53,219 bases of DNA from Chromatiales bacterium (lineage in GTDB: Bacteria > Pseudomonadota > Gammaproteobacteria > Steroidobacterales > GCA-2729495). The position numbers and the translations under genes were made by a program. The notes under the pieces were generated by a model. That model ran no database searches. It had not been told where the DNA came from and was given only the letters and a program-made list of their open reading frames with translations. Positions 33,191 to 41,108 of this stretch are shown one piece after another. Where the stretch lies: NCBI GenBank assembly GCA_020351875.1, contig CP070671.1, positions 1,896,157-1,949,375 of the forward strand, read 5' to 3'. Each line of letters begins with the position of its first letter. Within the stretch, counting starts at the first letter, position 1.

Positions 33191-33478
33191 TCAAAGTCCT
33201 CTCACCAACAGGAAGCGGCCGACGCTGGCTGTTTCCCGCTCTTTGCGTGCCGCCTGGTACTCGGGTGAGTCGTACCAGCGATAGAAGGCCTCTGCAGATT
33301 CGCACGACAGGATCACTGTGCGCGGATGGTCGAGTTCGCCTTCCACGGCGGTCGGTGTTTCGTCCACCGCGAGCAAACGAACGCCATAGGCCAGTAGCGT
33401 CGGCCCGGATTTTTCCAGGTAACGGTTGAACGCGTCGCGGTCGGTAATGGTGCCCTGCGCGATGGCATATACGGTCAT
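33191..33478 (-). CDS. DUF1330 family protein
   Basis: The protein has 95 residues, with GGAGA six bases before the ATG at 33478. It matches the DUF1330 ferredoxin-like dimeric alpha-beta barrel: YAIAQGTITDRDAFNRYLEKSGPTLLAYGVRLLAVDE, DHPRTVILSCESAEAFYRWYDSPEYQAARKER, closing in GRFLLVRGL. Function unknown; dimeric alpha-beta barrel relatives include monooxygenases and heme-degrading proteins. It lies between the MFS exporter and the HemF-like gene in one leftward run. Confidence 0.9.
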   Translation of the reverse strand: MTVYAIAQGTITDRDAFNRYLEKSGPTLLAYGVRLLAVDETPTAVEGELDHPRTVILSCESAEAFYRWYDSPEYQAARKERETASVGRFLLVRGL

Positions 33479-33579
33479 GGCGGATCTCCGCGCGAATGTT
33501 CAGCAACGTAGAGAGTGCCCGAAAATCCCTGCACATGCTGCAGGCCCGACCGCCCGGTGCTGTGCGTTTCGCGTTGGCG

Positions 33580-34971
33580 TCAGGCGGAGGCGCTGGCCGG
33601 CAGCGCGTCGGAAACCAGCTGTTCTGCGGCCCTGGACTTCAGCAGTGCCGCGACCACGAACAACGTGACGGCGAGGAAGGCCATGCCGGCGAAGGCGCTC
33701 TGGTATCCGGCGATGCCGCCGCCTTTCGAGGCCGCGACAGCCCCCACCGCGGCCGCGCCGACCAGCCGGCCCAGGGACGTGCAGACACTCAGCAGGCCCT
33801 GTGAAGAGCCGCGTTCTTCGGGGCGTGCCTCGGCCAGCATGATGAAGCGCAGCGGTGCACCCACCAGCCCGGCCGAACCCAGGCCGTTGATCATGTTGGC
33901 CGCGATGATGATGGGCAGAGTGAGCTCGCCGCGACCGAGGAGCAGGAAGGAACTGGTTACCAGCACCAGGCTCGTCAGCACCAGCAGCCGGGTGCCCACC
34001 ACGTTGATCAGCCGGCCCACCACCGGTGAGGCAACGGTGGACATGATGACGCCTGGTAACAGCAGCAGCGCGGCATCGGCTTCCGTGATGCCGATCGCGG
34101 CCACGATCAGCGTGGGCAGGAACACGCCGGCCGACTGCATCGCGCCAGCGCCGCCAGCCACCGCACAGGCCGTGCTAATCTGCCGGGAGTCGAACAGCCC
34201 GGGGCGAATAATGGGGTCTGCCGCCAATTGTTCGCGCTTCCAGAACAGCGGGGCGAGCACCGCGAATAGCAGCAGCAGCGGCAAGACCTGCCAGCTGAAG
34301 ACGCTGGCCAGTACCGCGTTGGTGTCGACCTGGTTGATGCCGACAACGAGTGCCGTGATGCCGATGACCAGCATGACCGTGCCGGCAAGATCGAAGGGTG
34401 TGTTCCGCTGCGGTCGCTCGGTGGGCAGCAGGCGGAATGCGCCGATCATCAGCAGCGCGGCAATCGGCAGGTTTACCAGGAACAGCCACTGCCACGAGAA
34501 GCGGAGAAAGATGCCGCCAAGTATCGGGCCGATCAGGAACGCGATGCCCCACACGGAACCGAGGATGCCCAGTGCCGGACCCCGGCGTTCCATCGGCAGC
34601 CGCGCCGCGATGACCGCGGCGGCCACCGGGAAGATACCGCCGGCGCCGAAGCCCTGGATCGAGCGACCGGTGTACAAGGTGTAAATATCGGGGGCGAAGG
34701 ACAGTAGCAGTGAGCCCAGGGCGAAGCAGCCGATGCTGAACACGTAGACCGCGCGCAGACCCACGCGATCGGAAATCTTGGCAAGCAACTGCGCGCCGAT
34801 CATCTGGCACAGCACGTACGCGTTGAACAGCACCGACAATTGCCGGCCGGTCATGTCGAAGTCGGCCTGGATCGCGGGCAGGGCCGGGCCGATGATCGCG
34901 ATGTCCACCGCGCCCATCAGGACGCCGATGAATAGCAGCGCCAGCAGAATATTGGTTTGCCTGGCTTCCAA
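33580..34971 (-). CDS. MFS (DHA2/EmrB-like) transporter, paralogue of the one at 51124
   Basis: The protein has 463 residues from a TTG at 34971, with AGAGGA eight bases upstream. About fourteen membrane helices are predicted. MFS elements: GVLMGAVDIAIIGPALPAIQADFDM (helix 1, DHA-type), LLAKISDRVGLRAVY (loop 2-3 motif A), RSIQGFGAGGIFPVAAAVI, GSVWGIAFLIGPILGG (motif C of antiporters) and NGLGSAGLVGAP. It is closely related over its length to the transporter at 51124-52497. Such exporters use the proton gradient to expel drugs or metabolites. Its leftward run includes DUF1330 and the HemF-like gene. Confidence 0.9.
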   Translation of the reverse strand: MEARQTNILLALLFIGVLMGAVDIAIIGPALPAIQADFDMTGRQLSVLFNAYVLCQMIGAQLLAKISDRVGLRAVYVFSIGCFALGSLLLSFAPDIYTLYTGRSIQGFGAGGIFPVAAAVIAARLPMERRGPALGILGSVWGIAFLIGPILGGIFLRFSWQWLFLVNLPIAALLMIGAFRLLPTERPQRNTPFDLAGTVMLVIGITALVVGINQVDTNAVLASVFSWQVLPLLLLFAVLAPLFWKREQLAADPIIRPGLFDSRQISTACAVAGGAGAMQSAGVFLPTLIVAAIGITEADAALLLLPGVIMSTVASPVVGRLINVVGTRLLVLTSLVLVTSSFLLLGRGELTLPIIIAANMINGLGSAGLVGAPLRFIMLAEARPEERGSSQGLLSVCTSLGRLVGAAAVGAVAASKGGGIAGYQSAFAGMAFLAVTLFVVAALLKSRAAEQLVSDALPASASA

Positions 34972-35159
34972 GACCCGAATCCTCTTCCCGTGGCTAAGAA
35001 TTCGCTGTCAGCGGGTGCTCGGATGCCTCACGCCTGCTACTGGCAGTGAGTTTCCAAGCTATTGAAATATATGGAGTATTGGCCCCAGATCGACGCTGGT
35101 TCCGGGCCCGGATCAAGCGTCGGCCGAACTATTCACGCGTCCCACTTGTTCCATAAGCG

Positions 35160-35912
35160 CTAACGGGCCCGTTCAAGGGCCTGCAGCGTTGCGGCCGTGA
35201 TCATGTCTATCTGGGCCTGCTCGCTGATTTTCGGCTCCCATACTTCTTCGTATGCGCCGCCGTCAAAGGAGCCGAAGTACATGTGAATGCCGCCGGGCAC
35301 CGGCACCCAGTCGCTGTCGGCCGGAAACAGATAACGCATGTCTTCGAACTTCTGCGGCGGCGCGCCCTCGAGAGTCGCCCGGTGGATGTGGGTCACCGGC
35401 AGGCTGGAGTCGGCCAGGCTGCTGGATTCTGGCGGGTAGGCGTCCCAGAAAATGAGGCCGGCGAGATTGTCCTGGTTATCTGCTGCGTACAGGCCGGCCA
35501 TCGCGCCCCCCATGGAATGACCGGCGATCACCCAACGCTCGATGTCGGGAAATGCCTCGCGCACGTCGTCCGCGCTGAACGGCGCAAAGATCGAGAAATA
35601 AAACGGCATCGACACGCCGACAACCAGGTAACCGGCGCGGGCGACCTCCTTGAGAATCGGTGCGTAGCCGCGGATGTCGCAGTAAGCGCCCGGGTAAACA
35701 ATCATCCCTGTGGTCGGAGTCTGATTCTGCGGGCGCATGATCAGCCAGTCGCCTTGCTCCTCGACCGCCACTGCCGCGTCGGGCTCGAGCGCGGCCATGG
35801 CCACTTCCGTGGGCCGCGCGCGGTTTTTCTCCGACGAGTAGCTGAGCCAGCCGTACAGCAGCACGAGGATCGCGGCGACGATGCTCGCCGTGACGATGAG
35901 AATTTTTTTCAT
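35160..35912 (-). CDS. Membrane-anchored alpha/beta-hydrolase
   Basis: The protein has 250 residues. One N-terminal membrane helix (residues 4-24, ILIVTASIVAAILVLLYGWL) is followed by a soluble domain. Motifs: MIVYPGAYCDIRGYAP (strand with oxyanion residues), YLVVGVSMPFYF, WVIAGHSMGGAMAGLYA (GxSxGG nucleophile), LIFWDAYP, and GGIHMYFGSFDGG with the likely catalytic His. This is a dienelactone-hydrolase-like fold facing the periplasm. Substrate unknown. Confidence 0.87.
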   Translation of the reverse strand: MKKILIVTASIVAAILVLLYGWLSYSSEKNRARPTEVAMAALEPDAAVAVEEQGDWLIMRPQNQTPTTGMIVYPGAYCDIRGYAPILKEVARAGYLVVGVSMPFYFSIFAPFSADDVREAFPDIERWVIAGHSMGGAMAGLYAADNQDNLAGLIFWDAYPPESSSLADSSLPVTHIHRATLEGAPPQKFEDMRYLFPADSDWVPVPGGIHMYFGSFDGGAYEEVWEPKISEQAQIDMITAATLQALERAR

Positions 35913-35980
35913 TGCCGGTTCTTCTGTCCACGCCCGCAGCGCGTGGTTCCCCGGCCGAATGCTATACGAAATTCAGACGA

Positions 35981-36172
35981 TCAGTGCACGGTGGCTGAAC
36001 AGGGCACGGCCACGAGCAGTTCCTTCAGCACCGGCTCCGCATCTTCGCTGTGCAGCCACTCGGCCACTTCCGGCTTCCACGACTCCCAGTTCAGCTGCAG
36101 CAGGCGCTGATAGGCCACCATGGCCGCCTCTACGCCGGGGCCGGCCAACATCGTTGTCTGGTCATTTTCCAT
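35981..36172 (-). CDS. Small hypothetical protein
   Basis: A 63-residue frame from an ATG at 36172. The composition is plausible for a helical soluble protein (EAAMVAYQRLLQLNWESWKPEVAEWL, then LKELLVAVP) with one cysteine near the end. No family is recognised and no strong ribosome site is seen. It lies upstream of the hydrolase gene at 35912 on the same strand and could be its first cistron. Confidence 0.5.
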   Translation of the reverse strand: MENDQTTMLAGPGVEAAMVAYQRLLQLNWESWKPEVAEWLHSEDAEPVLKELLVAVPCSATVH

Positions 36173-36468
36173 AGGTCTGAAATGGGGGCGAGGGGATCGA
36201 TTTCAAGCCGGACGAGTCGAGCCGCGCCGGGTCTGGTAGTCCGTTCCGACCAACAGGATGTGCGCCGTCGCAGGCCTTGAATTGAGACACGGCTGGACTG
36301 TCCCCAATGGCATTGGCGGGGGCCGTTATTCCGCCGGGCGCCCGTGCTGGTCGGCGGACTCGGACCCGGTCTCCGTGTGATCCGGTTGACCAGATGCGGA
36401 TTCGGTCACACCCGCTGGCAGCCGCTGCGGCCACAATTTGCCTTCGGACTTATCCAGGGATCGGAATT
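36173..36468. other. Divergent intergenic region
   Basis: About 300 bases between the small minus-strand frame and the DUF4382 lipoprotein. Open frames run through it on both strands, but their translations look like out-of-frame sequence. No terminator or strong dyad was noticed. It probably carries the DUF4382 promoter. Confidence 0.4.
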
Positions 36469-38010
36469 ATGTCTGCATTCAAGCGATGCTGCGCTGCGCT
36501 GCTCCTGTCCATCCTCTGCGGATTCTTGGTCGCCTGTGGCGGCTCAGGCTCCGGCGGGGGTGGTCCGACCACCGGCCAGGTGGTGGTAACGCTGACCGAT
36601 GGTCCCACCGACATCTACGAAAGGATGCTGGTCACGATCACCAGTATGACGCTGATTGGCAGCGGCGGGCAGCAGGTGCTCTATGACGGTCCACCGGTGA
36701 CTTTCGACCTGCTGCAGCTGCGGGACCGCGCCGATCTCGCGTTCAGCCAGCGGGTTACCGCCGGCGACTTCAGCAAGATCCGCCTGGAGCTGGCCGGGCT
36801 GACGCTCATGGACCTGGGCGATGATCCATTGAATCCCATAGACGACGTCGTGGTTGTTCTCGACAATCTGCCGGCCAACGGCAAGATCGACCTGAACCCG
36901 CAGGGTCCTTTCACCGTGACGCCGGGCGAGACCACCGTGATCGAGCTGGACATGGACGCGCGCCGCTCCGTGCAGGTGGTTGAAAACGGCAACGGCGGCC
37001 TGAAAGTGAGGCCGGTTATTTTCACGAACATCTACCAGGGGGACGTGATCCTGCCAAGCCGGCTCGTGCGCGTGTTCGGCACCGTGGAGGCGGTGAACGA
37101 GACTGCGCAGACTATGAAGGTCTGCGAAACTGAGTTCGTTGCCCAGCTTGACGGTCCCGCGCCGGTGGACCCCACCTCCTGCATCCAGATCTTCGCCAAC
37201 GGGGCGAGCCATTTCGGCACGGACGGGGTGGCTATCCCCTTTGCCGACATCGTCACAGCCTTTAATGCCAGCGATAGCCTGAAGGTCACCTCGATTGGCT
37301 TCGCGTCCCTGCCCGGGACGGCTGCGGCCGACGACATCGTCCTGGAACTGGATGCGGTCGTGGATGAGCTGGGCCCGCGGCGTGACAACACAATGGCGGG
37401 CTGGGAGACCACGACCGGCACCGTGACCTCGGACCCATTTACCACCGGCTGCGCGTCTAGTCAGTGCGTGGATTTCCTGGCCAGTGAGGCGGGAGCTGAC
37501 ATCACCGTGCAGTTGCAGGCCGAGTCGCGCGTGTTCACGCGTGACGGCACGGAACTGGGCCAGGGCGACCTGAGTGCAGGGCTGGCTGGCGCCTTCGACG
37601 GGCTGCGGGTGGACAACGGTGGCACCGAGGAGCTGCGCGCATCGCTGTTCGTGGCCGGTCCTGATGCGGGGGATGCGACGGTAAGCGGTCGGTTGACCGC
37701 GGTCGATCTCGACGTCCCATTTGGTACCAACACCTTCGATATCCTGACGGTGCATGCGGACGGCGTTGAGGCGGTGGAAGTCTGCGTGACCGCGGACACG
37801 GACGTGCTGCGAATCCTGACGGACGGTGCGACTGTAACCATCGCCGACCTGCTGGATCCCGCGGTGCTGGATCCGGAGGTCCTGAATCCCGAGTTGCTCG
37901 ATCCGGCTGACTACCTGCTGATCGAGGCGTCCGGCGCCGCCATCGCCGATCCGGACGACGTTTGCGACATCGACGCCGCGGTGGTGATCGTCGAAGACCC
38001 AGCGGCGTAG
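36469..38010 (+). CDS. DUF4382-domain lipoprotein
   Basis: The protein has 513 residues from the ATG at 36469. The lipobox is FLVAC (Cys about 24), then a Gly/Ser linker. The DUF4382 domain is at about residues 35-190: QVVVTLTDGPTDIYERMLVTITSMTLIG, VTFDLLQLRDRADLAFSQRVTAGDFSKIRLEL and TVIELDMDARRSVQVV. The later part has repeated beta domains resembling the DUF5666 type (VFGTVEAVNE, VTSIGFASLPGTAAADDIVLELDAV, TGTVTSDPFTTGC). Near the end is a leucine-aspartate-proline repeat (LDPAVLDPEVLNPELLDP). Likely a surface or periplasmic binding protein; function unknown. Confidence 0.85.
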   Translation: MSAFKRCCAALLLSILCGFLVACGGSGSGGGGPTTGQVVVTLTDGPTDIYERMLVTITSMTLIGSGGQQVLYDGPPVTFDLLQLRDRADLAFSQRVTAGDFSKIRLELAGLTLMDLGDDPLNPIDDVVVVLDNLPANGKIDLNPQGPFTVTPGETTVIELDMDARRSVQVVENGNGGLKVRPVIFTNIYQGDVILPSRLVRVFGTVEAVNETAQTMKVCETEFVAQLDGPAPVDPTSCIQIFANGASHFGTDGVAIPFADIVTAFNASDSLKVTSIGFASLPGTAAADDIVLELDAVVDELGPRRDNTMAGWETTTGTVTSDPFTTGCASSQCVDFLASEAGADITVQLQAESRVFTRDGTELGQGDLSAGLAGAFDGLRVDNGGTEELRASLFVAGPDAGDATVSGRLTAVDLDVPFGTNTFDILTVHADGVEAVEVCVTADTDVLRILTDGATVTIADLLDPAVLDPEVLNPELLDPADYLLIEASGAAIADPDDVCDIDAAVVIVEDPAA

Positions 38011-38011
38011 A

Positions 38012-38977
38012 TCAGCCCGCAGGGCTCACCGCATTGCTGACCGGCGGCTGCGCCATCAGGTAGGCGTAGATCGCCGCGAGATCGGCCTCGGTCAGCTGCG
38101 CGTACTCACTCCACGCGTGCTGGGTCTGAAAGCCGGTTTCGGTCACCGGGATCCGGGCACCTGCATAGGCCTTGAAGCGGGCGATGAACTCCGCCTCGGT
38201 CCAGTTGCCGATGCCCGTGTCGGGATCGGGTGAAATGTTGGCCGAGTACACCGTGTCACCAGCGGGAATCCGCATGCCCAGGCCGCCACCGAAGCGCATG
38301 TCCTCGTATGGCTGCATGCGTTCGTTGGCCGGCGTGTGGCAGAAACGGCAGCCGGCGATGATCACCATGTACTCGCCGCGGCTGAGCGGGTCGTCCTGGT
38401 CCACCTGCCAGGGGTCGGCGGGCAATACGCGCGAGTTGGCGATGAACTGCATCAGCCGCGTCATGCGGCGCCCGCTGTACTCGGCCTCGATCGGTTCCAG
38501 CGTGCGCAGGTACGCGATGATCGAATACACATCTTCCGTTTCCAGGTGCAGGTACACGTCGAAGGGCATGATCGGGAACAGCGAGTAACCGTCTTTGTGC
38601 AGGCCGTTCACGATGGCCCGGTAGACCTCGCCGTCACTCCAGTCGCCGATGCCGGCCGGCGTGATGTTTGCAGAGATCAATACGCCGGACACGCCGACGC
38701 GCTTGTCGAAACGTTCACCGCCTTTGCCCAGCGTGCCCGGCACCGGTGGTGCGCCGAACAGGCTCCAGTCGCGTTCGGAATGGCAGTACATGCAGCCGAA
38801 TACTGCGGTGGCCAGGTACTCGCCGCGGGCGACGCGCTCCGGGGTTATCTCGACGGCGAGTTCGGGCGGGGCAATATCCCGCGGCAGGATCATGAAGTAA
38901 TAGACGTACAGAGCGCCTACCGCGAGCACGGCCAGCACGACGACTCCGGCGATCAGCTTCAGCAGCCCTTTCAGCAC
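38012..38977 (-). CDS. Membrane-anchored diheme cytochrome c
   Basis: The protein has 321 residues from a GTG at 38977. Residues 9-30 form an N-terminal anchor helix. Two class I cytochrome domains follow, with CMYCH at 62-66 and CRFCH at 210-214. The sequence around them (ARGEYLATAVFGC, SANITP.GIGDWSDGEVYRAIVNGLHKDG, MPFDVYLHLETEDVYSIIAYLRTL) is like the cytochrome subunit of periplasmic alcohol or gluconate dehydrogenases. Its partner dehydrogenase is not adjacent. It stops two bases from the convergent DUF4382 gene. Confidence 0.9.
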   Translation of the reverse strand: MLKGLLKLIAGVVVLAVLAVGALYVYYFMILPRDIAPPELAVEITPERVARGEYLATAVFGCMYCHSERDWSLFGAPPVPGTLGKGGERFDKRVGVSGVLISANITPAGIGDWSDGEVYRAIVNGLHKDGYSLFPIMPFDVYLHLETEDVYSIIAYLRTLEPIEAEYSGRRMTRLMQFIANSRVLPADPWQVDQDDPLSRGEYMVIIAGCRFCHTPANERMQPYEDMRFGGGLGMRIPAGDTVYSANISPDPDTGIGNWTEAEFIARFKAYAGARIPVTETGFQTQHAWSEYAQLTEADLAAIYAYLMAQPPVSNAVSPAG

Positions 38978-39027
38978 CCCGCTATCTTAGCGCACGAGGG
39001 CGGCAGGCACGGTGTTAGGCTCTCCGG

Positions 39028-40245
39028 ATGCCAGCCCACGACGAAACGCACGGCGGTCTAAAGCGCGAAGTCGGCCTGCTGCTGTTTGCGCTGTACGGGG
39101 CCGGCAACATCATCGGTGCCGGGATCTACGTGCTGGTTGGCAAAGTCGCCGGCGAGGCCGGGTTGCTGGCCCCGTTTGCGTTCCTGGTTGCCGCATTGGT
39201 CGCGGTGTTCACCGGGCTCAGCTACGGCGAGCTGGGGGCTCGCTACCCGGTCAGCGCCGGTGAAGCGGTCTACGTGCAGCGGGCCTTCAGGATGCAGGCG
39301 CTGTCCATTGGTGTGGGCCTGCTGATCTCACTGGCGGGACTGGTGTCGGCGGCCACGATGGCGCGGGGTTTCGTCGGCTACTTCAACGTGTTCATGCCCG
39401 CGCCGGCCGAGCTGATCATCGCGCTGAACGTCGTCGTGCTGACGCTGGTTGCCGCGCGCGGCATTCGTGAGTCGGTGTTCGCCGCAGCCATCCTGACACT
39501 GATCGAAGCCGGTGGCCTGTGCTGGGTCATCGGGGCGGCCGCGCCCAACCTGGCCGAGCTGCAGAACCTCGCGGTCGCTGACGTGGTGCCGTTGGCAGGC
39601 GACGCGTGGCCGGGCGTCCTGGCGGGTGCGTTCCTCGCCTTTTTCGCGTTTATCGGCTTCGAAGACATGGTGAACATCGCGGAGGAAGTCAAGCACCCGC
39701 GCCGCACGATACCGGTAGGCATCGTGCTCGCCTTTGCGTTCTCGTCAGTGCTGTACCTGCTGGTGGCCATGGTGTCCATCACGACGCTTTCGCCGGCAGA
39801 ACTCGCAGCGAGCGAGGCACCCCTGCCTGACGTCTACGCGGCCGCCACCGCGCGTTCGCCGGTATTCCTGAGCCTGATCGGGCTCGTTGCGGTCACCAAC
39901 GGCGCGCTGATACAGATCATCATGGCGTCCCGGATTTTTTTCGGCATGAGCCGCAACGGCTGGTTGCCGGCTGTCCTGGGGCACATTCACCCGCGCACGA
40001 GTACGCCGGTGCTCGCCACGCTGATCGCGGGGGGGTTGGTCCTGATTTTGGCCATGTTGCTGCCGTTGGTCAGCCTGGCCAAGACTACCAGCGCGATGGT
40101 ACTGGTCGTGTTCACGCTGATTAACGTGAGCCTGTGGCGCATCAAGCAGCGGGACCCGAAGCCGGCGGACGTACGCTGCCTGCCGGTGGCCGTTCCGGTC
40201 ATCGGCGCGGCCGCCAGCCTGTTTATCCTGGTGGTATCGCTTTGA
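39028..40245 (+). CDS. APC-superfamily amino-acid permease-like transporter
   Basis: The protein has 405 residues with about eleven to twelve helices. The APC pattern is visible: LKREVGLLLFALYGAGNIIGAGIYVLVGK (helix 1 with the GxGI substrate-binding break), FTGLSYGELGARYPVSAGEAVYV, FLAFFAFIGFEDMVNIAEEVKHPRRTIPVGI and FFGMSRNGWLPAVLGHIHPRTSTPV. This is typical of cytoplasmic-membrane amino-acid/polyamine transporters. Substrate is unknown. It is somewhat shorter than average (about 450). A probable exported cupin gene follows 20 bases later. Confidence 0.9.
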   Translation: MPAHDETHGGLKREVGLLLFALYGAGNIIGAGIYVLVGKVAGEAGLLAPFAFLVAALVAVFTGLSYGELGARYPVSAGEAVYVQRAFRMQALSIGVGLLISLAGLVSAATMARGFVGYFNVFMPAPAELIIALNVVVLTLVAARGIRESVFAAAILTLIEAGGLCWVIGAAAPNLAELQNLAVADVVPLAGDAWPGVLAGAFLAFFAFIGFEDMVNIAEEVKHPRRTIPVGIVLAFAFSSVLYLLVAMVSITTLSPAELAASEAPLPDVYAAATARSPVFLSLIGLVAVTNGALIQIIMASRIFFGMSRNGWLPAVLGHIHPRTSTPVLATLIAGGLVLILAMLLPLVSLAKTTSAMVLVVFTLINVSLWRIKQRDPKPADVRCLPVAVPVIGAAASLFILVVSL

Positions 40246-40265
40246 GAACTTGTTAATCTGGCGTG

Positions 40266-41105
40266 ATGAAGACAGCAACGTCAGTCGGTGAACGCATCGC
40301 AAAGGCGGTGTGCCAGACGGCCATTGTCTGGTTGGTGCTGTGCGTTCCGGCGCCGGCGAGCGCGGCGGATCCCGATCTCGTCCTGTTCCGTGAGACCGCG
40401 AACTCGCCCGAAGCAACACTGGCGATACTCGGCGACAAGACCGTGCGCATGTTGAATAAGGCGCGCGACGGTCGTCGAGTTGCGGTGGCGGAATTGCCGG
40501 CGGGGTGGTCTCGCGAGTTGCCCGGTGGCCGCGAGCACACCGTCGAGCTGCTGGTGCTCGAAGGTGAAGTGAGTGTCGATGGCTCTGCGCTCGGCCCGTA
40601 TCACTATGCGCACCTGCCGGCCGCGGCACCGTCACCCGTGTGGACCGCCGGTGCGGCCGGGGCGCGCCTGCTGTTGTTCCTGGATCCGTCGCGCGATACC
40701 GACGGCTTGCAGGCCCGGATCATGGATACGCAAAGTGTGCCGTGGCGGGCCGGGGTGGTCGCCCAGCGCGACACGGGCCGCACGCTGGCGGTGGAGGTGA
40801 AGGACCTGCTGTGGGTAGAGGACACCGGCCAGCGCACCTGGCTGCTGCGCATGGGCGCGGACTTCGAGTTTCCGTGGGAAGTGCACGACACCGCGGAAGA
40901 GGGCTTTCTGCTGGAAGGCCACTTTCGGCTCGGCGAATGCCTGGAACAGGGGCCGGTGCACGGCGAGTATCGGGCCGGCGGTTACTTCTACCGCCCGGCG
41001 GGCATTCCGCACGGCGGGCTGGAGTCAGGTACCGACTCCATCGCTTTTTTCCTGCTGCGCACGCCCACCAACCTCACGGTGAAATTCCAGGATACCTGCG
41101 AATAG
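40266..41105 (+). CDS. Exported two-cupin protein (DUF4437-like)
   Basis: The protein has 279 residues from the ATG at 40266; a GTG three bases earlier is an alternative. A signal peptide ends near PASAAD. Two cupin-like halves follow: VAVAELPAGWSRELPGGREHTVELLVLEGEVSVDG, and TWLLRMGADFEFPWEVHDTAEEGFLLEGHFRLGE with YFYRPAGIPHGG. The second has the His/Glu/His set (WEVHD, EEGF, IPHGG) that could bind metal; the first is weaker (REHT). This resembles ChrR-type/DUF4437 cupins. Function unknown. Confidence 0.8.
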   Translation: MKTATSVGERIAKAVCQTAIVWLVLCVPAPASAADPDLVLFRETANSPEATLAILGDKTVRMLNKARDGRRVAVAELPAGWSRELPGGREHTVELLVLEGEVSVDGSALGPYHYAHLPAAAPSPVWTAGAAGARLLLFLDPSRDTDGLQARIMDTQSVPWRAGVVAQRDTGRTLAVEVKDLLWVEDTGQRTWLLRMGADFEFPWEVHDTAEEGFLLEGHFRLGECLEQGPVHGEYRAGGYFYRPAGIPHGGLESGTDSIAFFLLRTPTNLTVKFQDTCE

Positions 41106-41108
41106 CGT

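Noticed and set aside
33515..34684. A 389-residue plus-strand open frame
   Set aside because: Antisense to the MFS transporter gene; Ser/Ala/Arg-rich shadow.
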